A stretch of DNA of 64,000 bases from Lewinellaceae bacterium (GTDB taxonomy: Bacteria; Bacteroidota; Bacteroidia; Chitinophagales; Saprospiraceae). Within the stretch, counting starts at the first letter, position 1. Each line of letters begins with the position of its first letter. The translations under genes and the position numbers were made by a program. Positions 18,593 through 27,112 of this stretch are shown here, in pieces. The notes below the pieces were generated by a model. The model had not been told where the DNA came from. It made no database searches and saw only the letters and a list, made by a program, of their open reading frames with translations. The stretch covers positions 186,001 to 250,000 of the forward strand of contig JACJYH010000004.1 in the NCBI GenBank assembly GCA_020636195.1, given 5' to 3'.

Positions 18593-19462
18593 TTATTCCC
18601 GGACTACTAACTGTTTCTGAGTGCCTATCACTTTTCCACCTTGCAGCATAGTCAAAACATAGGAACCTGAATCTACGTCACTGATGTCCCATATCACATT
18701 GTGGTGGGCGTAGGGTATAGGAAGTGACTTTATAACTGCTCCCTGCATGTCTATGAGCTGATAGGTCATGTCTGTGATCTCTCCCTGATTGATGATGATA
18801 GAGCGGGAGGCAGGATTGGGATAGACTGATACTATTTCATGTAATGATGGCTTTTCTACTCCAACATCTATTTTTCGGCTTAATGGGAAAAATAGTGCAA
18901 AAAGCGTGTCTGTTTGTGTCGCAATAGAGTACTCTGTCTGTACAATTGAAACCATGTTCTTATTCTTCATTTCTAATACATTAAATGAGTTGTTACCACC
19001 ACATACATCAAACCACCCACCAGGTCGGCATTCTACGATAGACATGGCACGACACGAATCTTGAAAAAGAGTGTTATCCCATGAAATTTTTATTGGCCAG
19101 TTATCACATTTGATCAGTACCATGATTGAATTTTCTTCATCATATAAGGTAGGCTCTACACAACTACTTTCAATCATCATTTTTTTTGATTCATTGATTC
19201 TTGGATCTCCTTCACGTATGTTTTGGTAGTCATACATTGATGCTCGTACCTCAAATGGTTTGGTATAATGAGTGCCTAATATATCTTTTTCTCCAAGAGC
19301 AGCATCCATGCCTTTACTGGCCGTGATATCGTAACCAAGGATCAGTGTGTCCTTATTACCATTTGCGTCTTCAAAAAATATTGGCAATTCAAAGTGTTGT
19401 CCTTTTGCAATAAAGCTGCAAAATGCTAAAACTAATAAAAGAATAGGTCTGATTGTTCTCAT
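18593..19462 (-). CDS. Secreted protein with type A T9SS sorting domain
   Basis: The 289-residue protein has a signal peptide (MRTIRPILLLVLAFCSFIAKGQ) and a central domain of about 180 residues without a recognised family. The central domain has four or more cysteines, including DSCRAMSIVECRPGGWFDVCGG. The C-terminal sorting domain begins at VSVYPNPASRSIIIN and ends GTQKQLVVRE. The upstream in-frame ATG at 19504 would put extra hydrophobic residues before the signal peptide, so the ATG at 19462 is preferred. The cysteines suggest disulfides after export. Function unknown. Confidence 0.8.
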   Translation of the reverse strand: MRTIRPILLLVLAFCSFIAKGQHFELPIFFEDANGNKDTLILGYDITASKGMDAALGEKDILGTHYTKPFEVRASMYDYQNIREGDPRINESKKMMIESSCVEPTLYDEENSIMVLIKCDNWPIKISWDNTLFQDSCRAMSIVECRPGGWFDVCGGNNSFNVLEMKNKNMVSIVQTEYSIATQTDTLFALFFPLSRKIDVGVEKPSLHEIVSVYPNPASRSIIINQGEITDMTYQLIDMQGAVIKSLPIPYAHHNVIWDISDVDSGSYVLTMLQGGKVIGTQKQLVVRE

Positions 19463-19513
19463 GAATGAATATTTTACAATTAACAATAATAATACTAAAG
19501 TCAAATATGCAAC

Positions 19514-19939
19514 TTAAAGATAATGAATGGGATATAAAAAATAGGTTCTATGTTGTGTTGAATACTGTGAGTACTTAAACTTTAACTTCCCTGCAATAAA
19601 GTAAATCATGTTGAAAAAATTGGACATGTTTCTATAACCACGTGCAATGACACCGGCAAACTTATTGTTAAAAATACCAGTTGTCAAACTATACATCACA
19701 AAGCTCGACAACAATTGCACCATTGCCAAACCAATATGCAGTGCCACGATGCTATTGCCAAATATCTCGTAAAAGATGCCAAATACGAAGAAAACACCGG
19801 GAGGTTTTATTTCATAAAAGTCTATGTATGGTCTGTATCCTTCGATAAAACACTTGCCCAAATATAAATAGGTACCTTCGTCTCTGTCTAAGGGTACATG
19901 GATCCAGTGGAATTTAGCAAGTAAAGAAACTAATATCAT
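19514..19939 (-). pseudogene. Truncated GT-C (PMT_2/ArnT-like) glycosyltransferase fragment with foreign tail
   Basis: Only 141 codons are open. The first part has the diagnostic loop of PMT_2/ArnT-like integral membrane glycosyltransferases (VPLDRDEGTYLYLG, then GYRPYIDFYEIKPPG) followed by one or two membrane segments. Complete members run to about 450-600 residues with ten or more membrane helices, so most of the protein is missing. After about residue 95 (near FAGVIAR) the character changes: GYRNMSNFFNMIYFIAGKLKF is polar and basic, and reminds me of the C-terminal tail of DDE transposases. The simplest reading is a gene remnant joined to an insertion-sequence end by deletion. It is unlikely to be functional. 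Confidence 0.6.
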
Positions 19940-20046
19940 ATACCATGTAAGATATATCTTAAATTAATAATTTTATATTGTTCAAAACCAAAAACCATAG
20001 TTCGTCCAATTCGTAATGACGTAATATCTTTTAGGGTTGAGCAAGA

Positions 20047-20084
20047 TTAAACAGAAACAAGCCTCAAGACTTGTTTCTGTTTAA
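20047..20084 (-). terminator. Perfect 15-bp hairpin after the lipoprotein gene
   Basis: The arms TTAAACAGAAACAAG (20047-20061) and CTTGTTTCTGTTTAA (20070-20084) pair perfectly around an 8-nt loop. It lies 6 bp beyond the stop of the minus-strand gene at 20091, where a factor-independent terminator is expected. The T-rich 3' arm on the minus strand supports this. A role as an insertion-sequence end was considered but no partner was found. Confidence 0.65.
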
Positions 20085-20090
20085 TTAAAA

Positions 20091-20600
20091 CTAATACATA
20101 AATTTTTTCAACTCAATATCTTCTTCATCATCATAATATGTACCATTCTCGATATTCCACCAATAAATTTTTGCTTTAATGGTCTCTGTCTTATCATTGA
20201 TATCTTGAGTAAGGTATTTAATTTGAAATGCTGGAAGACTATTATCCTTGCATTCTCCTTCAAGTAATTGTGTAAAAATGCCATCATCATCTTTTTTATA
20301 AAAGTTGACAGCAATAGGAATTCCACCTGAATATTTAGTCAAGGTAAATTGGCTCATTGGATAAAACTTGTTGTGGTTAACTAAAAACTCCTTCAGGCAT
20401 TCATGTTTGGAAGATTCTCCTATGAATATTATTTCATTTTCATATTTGGGATAGCAATATGATTGCCATCGGTACATATTATCATTGCACGGACATTCTT
20501 CAGTATAAATACCATCGTAAGGACAATTTTTGACGATTGGTGGATCACAACTAAAAAATCCAACAAAACAAAAAACAACGAGATATTTTAATGGGTTCAT
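20091..20600 (-). CDS. Hypothetical lipoprotein
   Basis: The 169-residue protein has a short lysine-containing N-terminus, a hydrophobic core and a lipobox ending at C18 (VGFFSC), so it is probably a lipid-anchored envelope protein. The mature part has a cysteine-rich head (NCPYDGIYTEECPCND, then SYCYP) and a beta-rich body with no recognised family. Three small secreted-protein genes follow one another here on the minus strand (22577 down to 20091) with gaps of 30-50 bp, consistent with one transcription unit. Function unknown. Confidence 0.65.
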   Translation of the reverse strand: MNPLKYLVVFCFVGFFSCDPPIVKNCPYDGIYTEECPCNDNMYRWQSYCYPKYENEIIFIGESSKHECLKEFLVNHNKFYPMSQFTLTKYSGGIPIAVNFYKKDDDGIFTQLLEGECKDNSLPAFQIKYLTQDINDKTETIKAKIYWWNIENGTYYDDEEDIELKKFMY

Positions 20601-20648
20601 AATTGATGAGTTTAATGAATAATAAATTTAATATTTATAATATTGTTT

Positions 20649-20999
20649 TTAAATTTGCTTTGGATGATAAATATTCACAGAAACAAATCCTATATTGGTA
20701 ATAAAGTTTTGAATAGTATCCTCAAATTCCGACAAATTTATTGGCCTTCTTGTATTAAAGTATTTTGACCACAAAACCGTATCACCTTTTCCAAAATTCG
20801 TAATTTTTGGAAATCTGTACTCACTCATTCCAAATATTTCTTCACCAATTTTAAAATTGAAGAAACATCCAGATTTATTATTTATTTTTTTCATATAGGT
20901 ACTCTGTCCAAATATGGCTTCGTTTTTCATAAATATAGAACCAAGTACAAGGAAAATTAGAATGAACAACCTTAGATTTGAAATTTTTACAATTTTCAT
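20649..20999 (-). CDS. Small exported hypothetical protein
   Basis: The 116-residue protein has an N-terminal signal sequence (hydrophobic LFILIFLVLGSIFM, cleavage near IFGQ). The remaining 80 residues contain FRFPKI-type beta strands (EYRFPKITNFGKGDTVLW) but match no family I know. It lies 33 bp after the T9SS protein gene and 48 bp before the lipoprotein gene. It is short for a secreted enzyme and lacks a sorting domain, so it is likely periplasmic. Confidence 0.5.
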   Translation of the reverse strand: MKIVKISNLRLFILIFLVLGSIFMKNEAIFGQSTYMKKINNKSGCFFNFKIGEEIFGMSEYRFPKITNFGKGDTVLWSKYFNTRRPINLSEFEDTIQNFITNIGFVSVNIYHPKQI

Positions 21000-21032
21000 T
21001 TTGAATGATATATTTTATGGTACTTTAAATAG

Positions 21033-22577
21033 TTATTTTTGAATGATTATTTTTTTAGTCTCCATTTTTACTACATGATTATCAGGATTTTGATCTATGG
21101 TTTGAAGTACATACGTACCCGAGTTGAGATGTGATATGTCGATTTCTTTTGTTAATGACCCTTTTGCTGAGCCTTCATATACGATATGTCCGTCTATATT
21201 TATCAGCTGCAACCTATAGTTACTTTCGTTAGGATCCTGTATTGAAACATAGAGGGACGATAACGTCGTTGGGTTTGGAAACACATCTATAGAAATATTA
21301 TTATTTTGTTCAGGCTCTTGATATTTTTCCTCTGTGGATGAAACAATATTTTGGCATTCTGGTGTCAGACACCCATTAGTATCATATTTTCGTATGAACG
21401 CACAATAGTTGTGCTGCCAGAACGCTACTGAAGGGAAGAAATCTCCATAGATATAAATACTTCCAGACGGACTCATATATGAGTTCATGTCCAAAATAGG
21501 ATTGGATGGATAATATAGTATGGTGTCTCTTACTTCCCATTTTTTACTAAAATCACGGTTGAGTTTTGCTACATAATTGCCATAAGTTTCTTGATCTGAC
21601 GATAAAAAGCCAGAAAAAGAAGTTCCAATCGCATGTATGCCAAATTGATCCATTTTGTCGTCATACATTAATGTTCTCAGATAGTCAGTGTGCCAATCTC
21701 TGTCGTTTAAAGTATTTATTGATATATCACGAGGAGATTGAAAATCACTACCGAACTCTTTCAAAGCAATATGAATATTTCTTGGCACATGATTAAGCAT
21801 GACATATTTACCATCATTGGTGCGAACTGGCTTTGAATAGCTCCACGAAGTATCCTCAATAACCACTTTTTTGAATAATTTCCCACTTTCATTATTTATT
21901 TTATAAAAAAACCGGTTGTTGTTCTGAGATAAAAGATTCTCACCTCTATATCCCATATTGGCATAGGCAAATACATTTACATTATTGTTTTGATCCATTG
22001 TAATATCGTAGATTTTAAATTCATAAGGATCTATGACGTATTGTCTTTTTATAGTGTAAGTCCAGACTTCATTTAGGTTTTGGTCTAATTTTATAACCTG
22101 ATCCTCTATCTTTCCGTAATTGACGAGATATAATTGCTCACCATTTCCTAAATAACAATCCATAGCAGTACCTTCTCTTTCGGGTAAAGGGTATTTAACG
22201 CGATGCAATAGATGACCTGAAAGATCAAATTTTAGCAGCAACTGTGCATCATTAGTCTCTGCTATCACATAAATACTCCCTCCTTTGGATATTTTGCATG
22301 AAACCCAGTATAAATAATTATATTCTGTGTCCTGGTACTCTTTTTTGCTTAAAATATTGCCCATAGTATCCATCTTCACTATTGCGAACGACGGTTTTAC
22401 CAAGATATAGCTCATTACGGCATATAGATTACCATCTACCTCACGTAAATTTTTTATTGATGTACTCTGATATCCTTCAGGATATATTTTCATAAAACCG
22501 CCTTGGCCAGTTGACTCAACAGGTTTTATCACCATCAACAAGATTATAAATATCCAAGTGCAAAAATTAATTTTCAT
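21033..22577 (-). CDS. Secreted protein with type A T9SS sorting domain
   Basis: The 514-residue protein has a signal peptide (start chosen at MKINFCTWIFIILL; the ATG at 22613 adds a hydrophilic leader) and a body of repeated beta-strand blades. Motifs such as FAIVKMDTMGNILSKKEY, LLKFDLSGHLLHRVKY and VIKLDQNLNEVWTY resemble a beta-propeller of the SBBP/delta-60 type. The C-terminal sorting domain starts IDVFPNPTTLSSLYVS. It is probably a surface or secreted beta-propeller of unknown role. It heads the short unit of small secreted proteins that ends at the 20047-20084 hairpin. Confidence 0.8.
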   Translation of the reverse strand: MKINFCTWIFIILLMVIKPVESTGQGGFMKIYPEGYQSTSIKNLREVDGNLYAVMSYILVKPSFAIVKMDTMGNILSKKEYQDTEYNYLYWVSCKISKGGSIYVIAETNDAQLLLKFDLSGHLLHRVKYPLPEREGTAMDCYLGNGEQLYLVNYGKIEDQVIKLDQNLNEVWTYTIKRQYVIDPYEFKIYDITMDQNNNVNVFAYANMGYRGENLLSQNNNRFFYKINNESGKLFKKVVIEDTSWSYSKPVRTNDGKYVMLNHVPRNIHIALKEFGSDFQSPRDISINTLNDRDWHTDYLRTLMYDDKMDQFGIHAIGTSFSGFLSSDQETYGNYVAKLNRDFSKKWEVRDTILYYPSNPILDMNSYMSPSGSIYIYGDFFPSVAFWQHNYCAFIRKYDTNGCLTPECQNIVSSTEEKYQEPEQNNNISIDVFPNPTTLSSLYVSIQDPNESNYRLQLINIDGHIVYEGSAKGSLTKEIDISHLNSGTYVLQTIDQNPDNHVVKMETKKIIIQK

Positions 22578-22638
22578 GGTTGTTTGTTTTGTAAGTAAGG
22601 CATTAGACAACAACCTAATGCCTTACTTGATTTAAAAA

Positions 22639-22908
22639 TTATTCTATTTTAATAAGTTTACCTACATTGGTATTCATGTCTTCCAAATTTATGTTTTCAA
22701 TTTTTTTATAATCTAAAATGTTTCACGTCAATCAAGTACTTTCTCAATGAATCGAATGCGAAGTTTGAGTAATATTTTCTTCAAATGAAACCATAACCTT
22801 ACCTGAACTATTAGGTTGATTTTCAGGAGAAAATTGTTTTGCATGAAGTTCCTGAGTATTGATCTCAAAACCATTTAGAGCAACGATTGATAAAAGTAAG
22901 AGTTTCAT
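22639..22908 (-). pseudogene. Decayed small T9SS-cargo-like gene
   Basis: On the minus strand an ATG at 22908 opens 54 codons with a hydrophobic start (MKLLLLSIVALNGF) and ends at a TGA (22744). The same frame continues through two more stops and then reads ENINLEDMNTNVGKLIKIE before a TAA at 22639. This ending looks like the last strands of a type A sorting domain. In-frame stops between a leader-like start and a sorting-domain-like end suggest a degraded secreted-protein gene. Alternatively, the 54-codon piece is a real small exported peptide. Confidence 0.35.
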
Positions 22909-23446
22909 AAATAATAATTTTTGTAGAAAATCTAATGTAAATTGATAAGAGTATGAAGTTCTTATGATATATAACTGACAGAAAAAATAAAATACATTTT
23001 TATTGTAAATATTTTTCTCACCAAGTAGGCTACTAGTATAAAATCAAATCCGGGAAATGCGATGTAAATTCAAAAGTTTAATTTCAGAACTATGAATTTA
23101 AGACCAAAAATACATTTTATTCTTAATACCATTAAAAATTTTATGGGTTAATATCTACATTTTTATTTTTATAATATTTAATGTGCATTATTATAACCAA
23201 TTGCAATTACATTTTTTTATAAAATAATCGTGCTTGGTTGCAAAAAAATAGAAAAATGTCTTGTAATTTTTAGTGATAGATTATTGTAGTTCTGCTTTAC
23301 CTGAGTCTATGTCGGGTCATACTCGGGTCATACTCGGGTTATAGTCGGGTTAATAGAGCAAATATGCAATCGACATTATAGTTTTTTTTGCGAAGACCTG
23401 AATTAGCAGCCTGTATGTATAATATGGGTGAGAATGGATGGATTTA
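22909..23446. other. AT-rich intergenic region with an 11-bp tandem repeat
   Basis: About 540 bp with no supported gene. It is strongly AT-rich apart from the G-rich 11-bp repeat at 23312-23355. No tRNA, hairpin terminator or clear promoter was recognised. It separates the decayed small-protein zone from the glycan-utilisation locus. Confidence 0.6.
23312..23355. repeat. Four tandem 11-bp units, consensus TCGGGTYATAS
   Basis: The units are TCGGGTCATAC twice (23312-23333), then TCGGGTTATAG and TCGGGTTAATA (23334-23355). They are uninterrupted and G-rich in an otherwise very AT-rich spacer. The 11-bp period is about one helical turn, so all copies would face the same side of the DNA. Whether it is a regulatory array or slippage product is not known. 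Confidence 0.85.
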
Positions 23447-24313
23447 TCACTTACCAAAAACATTCCACCTTTGCAACCAGTTTTCAAGCAGGTCTGCCCA
23501 TTGTTTCAATGCAAAATCATCATTTAAAAGTCCTTTGCCATGGGCGCCATGTTCAAAAATATGCAACTCAGCCGGTATGCCTTTTTGGCGCAGAGCCAAA
23601 TAATAAGAGACACTATTTTGAATAGGAACTGAAGCATCGTCACTTGTAGAAAATATAAATGTAGGCGGTGTGGCTACGCTCACATGTTTTTCAGATGATA
23701 CATATTCGATATCTTCCATGGATGGGGTAGGGCCCAATAAAAATCTTCTCGAACCCCAATGCGTGTGATCGCCTTCCATATTGATTACAGGATAGCCCAA
23801 AATACAAAAATTGGGCAATGAAGATACCGTATCTACAGGATTGCTTGATAGCTTATTACCATTATCAAAGTGCGTGCAAACGGTACTCGCAAGATGACCT
23901 CCGGCGGAAAACCCCATAATGCCGATTAGATTTTGATTGACACCGAACTGATTTGCATTGAATCTTGCAATTCTCATGGCTTGTTTAGCTTCATTCAGCA
24001 TCTTGGGATGTTTGAATCCACTTCCATCAAACTTTCCCAAGGAATACTTAAGTACAAAGGCTGTAACGCCTTTTTGGGCAAACCAATTTGCAACATCAAA
24101 ACCTTCGTGCTGCAAGGCGAGCATCTGGTATCCACCTCCGGGACAAATGATGACAGCGGCGCCTGTTTTCACACCTTGTGCAGGAAACACATATAAACAA
24201 GGGTCATCATCACTAGTGGCATATTCTGAAAGAAAAATCTTTTGGGTAGTTTGAGAATAGACAACTTCATGGCAAATAAAAATTCCAAAAAGTATGAAAA
24301 TGATCATCCTCAT
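23447..24313 (-). CDS. Exported alpha/beta-hydrolase esterase (acetyl esterase-like)
   Basis: The 288-residue protein has a signal peptide ending near VYSQ. The BD-FAE/acetyl-xylan-esterase-type hydrolase core has the oxyanion motif CPGGGY and the nucleophile S136 in GFSAGG. The acid lies in STSDDASVP and the histidine in EHGAHG. It probably removes acetyl (or other acyl) groups from oligosaccharides in the periplasm before they are cut or imported. It overlaps rhaT by 4 bp (ATGA), placing it at the end of the phyH-creatininase-AKR-rhaT operon. Preference for rhamnose-linked acetyl groups is inference from this context. Confidence 0.85.
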   Translation of the reverse strand: MRMIIFILFGIFICHEVVYSQTTQKIFLSEYATSDDDPCLYVFPAQGVKTGAAVIICPGGGYQMLALQHEGFDVANWFAQKGVTAFVLKYSLGKFDGSGFKHPKMLNEAKQAMRIARFNANQFGVNQNLIGIMGFSAGGHLASTVCTHFDNGNKLSSNPVDTVSSLPNFCILGYPVINMEGDHTHWGSRRFLLGPTPSMEDIEYVSSEKHVSVATPPTFIFSTSDDASVPIQNSVSYYLALRQKGIPAELHIFEHGAHGKGLLNDDFALKQWADLLENWLQRWNVFGK

Positions 24314-25371
24314 GACAATAAATGTGTTAGAAATTCAGAAATATTGGTCGCCATACCGATCATCAGTATAGATACAAAAACTATCAACAATCCCATCATC
24401 AAAATAGATGCTGTTTTTCTTGAAATTCCTTTCCATTCATGAAAGTAAATGCCCCAAAGGTTGCTGAAAAGTATGATGAAAGACATATGAATAGACCAGC
24501 TCGCAAATTCAAATTCATGGCCAATAAAAGTCGTTCCCATTCCATAGAAAAAAAATTGTAAGTACCACGTCAATCCACCCAACATCGCCCAAAAGTAATT
24601 CCATTTTAAAGGCAATTTTTTATCAGAGTAATTGCCGTATGACCGATGTCGAAAATTTAAATACAAGCTATACAAACCGTTTGTTGTCATTCCACCCCAT
24701 AAGATGTACATCAATACCATATTATTCTTAAATAGTTCTTGTGTCCCTAGTGAAGAGGTCAGTGCAGAAATATCTTTTCCGGCCTCTAACCCAAAGGCAA
24801 AACATGCACTCAATATGCCGGAAATGAACGCAACCATAATCCCTTTTTTAAAATCAAACTCTTCGATAATGGATGATTTCTTTTCTGCATTTCTTTCCTT
24901 TTCTTTGAGCATTCCGGCATATCCAACTACTCCAATGCCTATGAGACACAATAAAATCCCAAAAAGTGTAGTAAGGCCTTGACCTGAATTGAATAGGATA
25001 GAAGACTTACCATTGAAAAATGGTGGTATCAATGTGCCAAAAGCGGTACAAAGCCCTAATGCCACCGTCATACCTAATGAAATGCCCAAATATCTCATGG
25101 ACAGTCCAAAGGTGAGACCACCTATTCCCCACAATAATCCAAATAAATACACATATCCAAAGGCGACACTTGGAGTGTTTTCTATGACTGCGAAAGGATT
25201 TCTCACGGTGAGAAATACCATGATGACAGGTGTCAATAGCCATGCCGTCGAGCCTAAAATAAACCAAGCAGATTCCCATTTCCATCCTTGAATCTTTTTG
25301 ACCGGTATGTAAAAGCTTCCTGCCGCAAAGCCTCCAATGGCATGTAAAACTACTCCAAGAATCGAACCCAT
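24310..25371 (-). CDS. rhaT: L-rhamnose/proton symporter RhaT
   Basis: The 353-residue membrane protein has about ten hydrophobic helices and the RhaT family opening (GVVLHAIGGFAAGSFYIPVKK, with GWKWESAWF). It also has GMTVALGLCTAFGTLIPP and, late in the protein, GTTFIGHEFEFASWSIHMSFIILFSNLWG. RhaT imports L-rhamnose (also lyxose or mannose in some species) with protons across the inner membrane. Genes for every later step of rhamnose breakdown lie 15-25 kb away in the same window, which supports the substrate. It is co-transcribed with an esterase downstream and an aldo/keto reductase upstream. Confidence 0.92.
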   Translation of the reverse strand: MGSILGVVLHAIGGFAAGSFYIPVKKIQGWKWESAWFILGSTAWLLTPVIMVFLTVRNPFAVIENTPSVAFGYVYLFGLLWGIGGLTFGLSMRYLGISLGMTVALGLCTAFGTLIPPFFNGKSSILFNSGQGLTTLFGILLCLIGIGVVGYAGMLKEKERNAEKKSSIIEEFDFKKGIMVAFISGILSACFAFGLEAGKDISALTSSLGTQELFKNNMVLMYILWGGMTTNGLYSLYLNFRHRSYGNYSDKKLPLKWNYFWAMLGGLTWYLQFFFYGMGTTFIGHEFEFASWSIHMSFIILFSNLWGIYFHEWKGISRKTASILMMGLLIVFVSILMIGMATNISEFLTHLLS

Positions 25372-25404
25372 ATTGTCTCTTATAATTATTGCAAAATTGC
25401 TGCT

Positions 25405-26367
25405 TTAAGCAGCTTCAAAATTTTTAACCAGAACTTCTTTACTTGCATTAATGGTCTCGGGTGAAAAAGGATGGCTATTGGCGGCTATGATAGCATCATC
25501 AAGTTCCTTGATATTTTTTGCTCCCGTCAATACAGTGCTTATACCCGGTTCATCTATCATTGCTCTGATCGCTGCCTGTGCCATGTTAGTGATATCTCCA
25601 CCAAGGAGAAATTTGAATTTGTCAACCTGGCTTACTCGTTCTGTTATTTCATCGCGGCTGTATCTGGAATTCAGTGTGCCGGCGGGAAAAACAGTTTCAT
25701 TTGTTACTTGACCTGACAAAAAACCATTTGCCAAGCATTCTCTTGCGACAATTCCTACGTTTTGTTGACTCAATTTTTCGATTAATGCATTTGCTTCTCT
25801 ATTCATCAAACTGAGCACAGCTTGAATCACGTCAATTTTTCCATCATTAGACCATGACTGCGCAAAATGTTCAGTATTTTTAAACATTGAAATAGAATGA
25901 CCAATAAATCTCACTTTACCACTTTGTATTACGGAGTCCACGCCTTCCCAAACATCATCGTGTATTTCATTTATAGAAAAAGGGGAGTGAAAAAATAGTA
26001 CATCAATATAATCGGTTTGTAACCGTTTCAGGCTTTCCTCCACTGAAGCAATGATCCTTTTTTTATAAAACTGAGGAGCACCTTGCTCAATCGTAGGATT
26101 TCTTCCAAACTTGGTTTGGATGACTGTTTTTTGACGGTCACCTTTGAGCGCTTTACCCATTACAATTTCTGCAACTCCATCTTGTTCATGTGTGCCATAT
26201 TGTGGTGCGGTGTCAAATAAAGTAATTCCTTCATGCAAGGCATGTCGAATAGTATGAATAGCATCAATTTCAGCCACTCCACCATATACTTGATTCCCAA
26301 AAGCCCAAGTTCCTAAACCTATGCTACTTACTTCTAAGCCAGTTCTTCCTAAAATTTTATACTCCAT
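25405..26367 (-). CDS. Aldo/keto reductase
   Basis: The 320-residue protein is a single AKR barrel. The catalytic tetrad is visible: D52 and Y57 (FDTAPQYG), K86 (QTKFG) and H127 (FFHSP). The cofactor-phosphate region near the C-terminus reads STVLTGAKNIKELDD. NAD(P)H-dependent reduction of an aldehyde or sugar, or the reverse oxidation, is expected in the cytoplasm. In this operon it could reduce L-lactaldehyde from rhamnose, or oxidise an aldose; neither can be decided from sequence. It sits 33 bp upstream of rhaT and 19 bp downstream of the creatininase-family gene. Confidence 0.9.
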   Translation of the reverse strand: MEYKILGRTGLEVSSIGLGTWAFGNQVYGGVAEIDAIHTIRHALHEGITLFDTAPQYGTHEQDGVAEIVMGKALKGDRQKTVIQTKFGRNPTIEQGAPQFYKKRIIASVEESLKRLQTDYIDVLFFHSPFSINEIHDDVWEGVDSVIQSGKVRFIGHSISMFKNTEHFAQSWSNDGKIDVIQAVLSLMNREANALIEKLSQQNVGIVARECLANGFLSGQVTNETVFPAGTLNSRYSRDEITERVSQVDKFKFLLGGDITNMAQAAIRAMIDEPGISTVLTGAKNIKELDDAIIAANSHPFSPETINASKEVLVKNFEAA

Positions 26368-26386
26368 CTATCATATATTTTTTGGA

Positions 26387-27088
26387 TTATTGAATGTCAG
26401 CAATCATTTTATTGACGATAGGAACAGCCTTGTCAATAAAGTTATCTACAATCCATTTCCCCCATCCAGGTGAAGAATCTCTTGGGTCTTTGCCACTGAT
26501 GCCGTCGCGTTCCAGAGAAATAATCCTGTCCTTAGGTAATGCTTCCATTTTAACTGAATTTGGATAATAATGCAGTTGCAATGATGTTTCTCCGAGTGCA
26601 GAGTGATTCGCTGTTAACAAATTATCCGGAAGGATATCAAATTCTGCCAAAGTCCAAAACCTTAAAAATGGATATTTATCTGTGAATATTTGATTGACAT
26701 CTTTTAAAATATTCAAGTGAGGTTGCCCGGCATGACCGGAAAGGCAAATGATGACCTTGAACTTTGCTTCCACCAATTGCTGAAAATACTCCTGACAAGT
26801 CATCCGAATCAATTCTTCAGAAAATTCCAAACTGTGCTCTTTAAAGTGGACACCAGGATACGATTTTATGAGATTAGCCGCCTGATACACCGGAGGAAGT
26901 ACCAAACCTCCACATTGATTTGCAAGATCGCAACACAGTTTATATGCCTTCATTCCATCCAATCCAATAGGATTATGGTAGCTGTGGTACTCAATGGCTC
27001 CCCATGGAAGATATGCAACAGGAAAGACCTTCATGATGCTTTCTATAACATCAGGTGTACACTCATGATAAATGGCCCAATTCTTCAT
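26387..27088 (-). CDS. Creatininase-family amidohydrolase
   Basis: The 233-residue protein has the creatininase fold motifs: LPWGAIEYHSYHNPIGLDG (metal-binding E, H and D), CLSGHAGQPH (corresponding to the usual NGHGGN) and GETSLQLHYYP. Members hydrolyse cyclic amides or related C-N bonds with two metals. Here the first motif is E-Y-H-S-Y-H instead of the usual E-Q-H-G-P-H, so the pocket is divergent. No creatinine pathway is nearby. Its position between an AKR and a PhyH-type oxygenase in a rhamnose-uptake operon suggests a role in processing an unusual substituent or lactone; this is inference. Confidence 0.85.
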   Translation of the reverse strand: MKNWAIYHECTPDVIESIMKVFPVAYLPWGAIEYHSYHNPIGLDGMKAYKLCCDLANQCGGLVLPPVYQAANLIKSYPGVHFKEHSLEFSEELIRMTCQEYFQQLVEAKFKVIICLSGHAGQPHLNILKDVNQIFTDKYPFLRFWTLAEFDILPDNLLTANHSALGETSLQLHYYPNSVKMEALPKDRIISLERDGISGKDPRDSSPGWGKWIVDNFIDKAVPIVNKMIADIQ

Positions 27089-27112
27089 CTAATTGAATTG
27101 AAAACTTTGAAA

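Noticed and set aside
23312..23355. CRISPR array.
   Set aside because: The units are 11 bp and contiguous with no spacers, and there are no cas genes in the window.
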